Below, piece after piece: positions 62,687-64,000 of a stretch of 64,000 nucleotides of DNA. The position numbers and the translations under genes were made by a program. The stretch comes from JAYYPW01 sp036128855. GTDB taxonomy: Bacteria > Pseudomonadota > Gammaproteobacteria > Comchoanobacterales > Comchoanobacteraceae. Position 1 is the stretch's first letter, and each line of letters starts with the position of its first letter. The stretch is taken from contig JAYYPW010000008.1 of NCBI GenBank assembly GCA_036128855.1, positions 1 through 64,000 on the forward strand, in the 5' to 3' direction. The notes under the pieces are model-generated. The model was not told the DNA's origin, made no database searches, and saw nothing but the letters and a program-made list of their open reading frames with translations.

Positions 62687-64000
62687 TCATAAGGAATTTT
62701 TTGGTCCTTTGCCGTTTGCAACACGACGGATGTTTTGATTTAAGTTTTCACATCTAGTGATGATATCATGAAGTTGTTTCGTAGTTAGGTTTCCTGCTTT
62801 ATCAAATTGCTTGATTGATTTATATGCCTTTTTAAATTCCTCGATATAGTGCTTAATCAATTTACCAGAGATATTACTATTACTATTACTATTTTCATTG
62901 TATGTTTTAATAAACTTATTTAGAGTCTTTCCGACTTTAACAATATAATCTTTTTTTATTTGTTCACGAAGACTCGCATTGTTATCATCTAAGGCAGCGT
63001 TTATAGCTTCGGTTTTCTTAGGCGTAGTTGAGGGGCTAGTGATAGTTTTGTGGGAATTAGTACCTTCGAAAGAGTGATGTTTAAGATCAAGGCGTCCAAC
63101 ATAATCTATTTCTATATTATCCGAAGATGGAAGGCTGCAGATATCCTGCTCAGTTAAGTTAGCTTGCATAGTTTGCAATAAAGCACTGGGTTTATTGCCT
63201 ACCACTTTAAATATCGCATCAAAATGTTCTGTTTGAATTCGCATTTCATAACCTAAATAATCAGTAGGATCTTCTATAGCTTCAAAAAAGCACTTTCTAT
63301 AAATAGCGAGGTCTTCATCTGTTCCATAGTATCTCGAAGCTAGAGATGCCCATGAAAAATGACTTGCTTGCAGATACACCAATGCATTAGGAAATTGAGC
63401 ACCATTGATTAGAGCGTTTGATCCTTCTAGTTCATGAAGTGATTGCAAGAATGCCACGAATATTCTTTTATACGAATTATCTAGCTCGGGTACTCGTTTT
63501 GCTCGCGAAGATGTAAAATACGCTCTCAGAATCGGAGCGGCTTGATTAGATAAACTAGTAATGTCTGCATCAAGTAAAGGCAACATGGTTCTTATAAGCC
63601 GAGTTTCTTCTATTCGAGATAAAAATTGCTGTTGTTTATATAGTTGCGCCTTGATGGTTCCTAATCTATCATCTAAAAATTCACATTTATGATTTTCTGA
63701 ATTTTGGAGATATTCAGGTGAATTAATTCTATCAAGAAGTGATTTATATGCCTCAGGAAACTTACCTAGTATCTTTAAAAATTCCTTTAGGTTGCCCGGT
63801 CTAATAGCGCCGAGATTTTCTAGTTGACCTATTGTGTCATTAGTTGCTTGTATTAATAAGTCACGACCTTTGACAATGAGCAGTAAGTGAAGCAACATAA
63901 CATGGTAGCAGCAATAGCCATCTCCAGGTATAAGGATTAGTTTGTTTTGAAGGGGCATGAAAGTGTCATCTTTAGGGGTATTGATGTTTTTGTTTTGTGG
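62687..64000 (-). CDS. OTU-like cysteine protease (candidate deubiquitinase), probably cut at the window edge
   Basis: 423 residues from the first ATG (63958), but the frame stays open to base 64000, so the true start may lie outside. 'LILIPGDGYCCYHVM' resembles the OTU Cys loop (D-G-x-C; Asp13, Cys16), and 'TEHFDAIF' (His245) resembles the C-terminal catalytic His strand. About 230 residues separate them, more than in compact OTUs but like Legionella Lot enzymes, which insert a helical lobe there. Residues ~300-423 are Lys/Asn-rich and helical. OTU enzymes cleave ubiquitin chains, and bacteria have no ubiquitin, so this would act in the host. No Sec signal is visible. Motif-based inference. 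Confidence 0.45.
   Translation of the reverse strand, partial: PQNKNINTPKDDTFMPLQNKLILIPGDGYCCYHVMLLHLLLIVKGRDLLIQATNDTIGQLENLGAIRPGNLKEFLKILGKFPEAYKSLLDRINSPEYLQNSENHKCEFLDDRLGTIKAQLYKQQQFLSRIEETRLIRTMLPLLDADITSLSNQAAPILRAYFTSSRAKRVPELDNSYKRIFVAFLQSLHELEGSNALINGAQFPNALVYLQASHFSWASLASRYYGTDEDLAIYRKCFFEAIEDPTDYLGYEMRIQTEHFDAIFKVVGNKPSALLQTMQANLTEQDICSLPSSDNIEIDYVGRLDLKHHSFEGTNSHKTITSPSTTPKKTEAINAALDDNNASLREQIKKDYIVKVGKTLNKFIKTYNENSNSNSNISGKLIKHYIEEFKKAYKSIKQFDKAGNLTTKQLHDIITRCENLNQNIRRVANGKGPKNSL

Noticed and set aside
1..64000. CRISPR arrays, insertion sequences, integrases or prophage genes
   Set aside because: No regularly spaced short repeats, transposase or integrase motifs, or phage structural genes were found on either strand.

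Overview
The window is AT-rich DNA from a gammaproteobacterium that looks host-adapted. The housekeeping half carries gammaproteobacterial neighbourhoods (def-fmt/rsmB, rpmH-rnpA-yidD-yidC-mnmE, ftsY/rsmD with rpoH, rsmG-parA-parB, trxA-rho). The accessory half holds long proteins without recognisable function, leucine-rich repeat proteins, and candidates for host-directed enzymes. A Com1/DsbA-like protein and a chlamydia-type dicarboxylate carrier also point to an intracellular or protist-associated life. I do not assign a genus; a Legionellales-like relative is a guess.

Layout. 1-13.7 kb: two tandem BspA-type leucine-rich repeat proteins with the relic of a third, several orphan membrane proteins, a large protein with cytidine-deaminase-like motifs (HAE and CxxC), a sugar-nucleotide epimerase and a glycerophosphodiesterase. 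14.0-20.0 kb: eight tandem genes for secreted proteins of 208-270 residues. Their C-terminal halves follow the type IV pilin pattern (strand, 'L-x-G-K' strand, aromatic-x-Cys, terminal Cys), but they lack a prepilin-peptidase motif. 20.4-29.4 kb: a convergent MSHA-type pilus assembly operon (mshI-J-K-L-M-N-E-G) with no pilin gene of its own. 29.5-35.3 kb: tatD, parC and an ExeA-like ATPase with a 37-residue repeat tail. 35.6-46.7 kb: fmt, def, rsmB, a probable replication origin, then rpmH, rnpA, yidD, yidC, mnmE, kdsB, mnmG and a diverged NagZ-like enzyme. 46.8-55.0 kb: a Com1/DsbA-like protein, a small lipoprotein, rpoH, ftsY, rsmD, rsmG, parA, parB, rho and trxA. 55.1-64.0 kb: an SLC13/DASS carrier, a 1287-residue orphan protein, priA, and an edge-truncated protein with OTU deubiquitinase-like motifs.

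How it fits together. Genes change from mainly minus to mainly plus strand near 37-39 kb. That point has two perfect DnaA boxes, an AT-rich block, parAB nearby and three parS-like sites (best match near 56.8 kb), which makes it a good origin candidate although dnaA is not adjacent. The most novel part is 14-29.4 kb: an envelope-spanning pilus machine with a secretin, ATPase and platform faces eight pilin-like, disulfide-containing proteins that may be its unconventional subunits or cargo. The deaminase-like, OTU-like and repeat proteins form a plausible effector set; this is inferred from motifs only.
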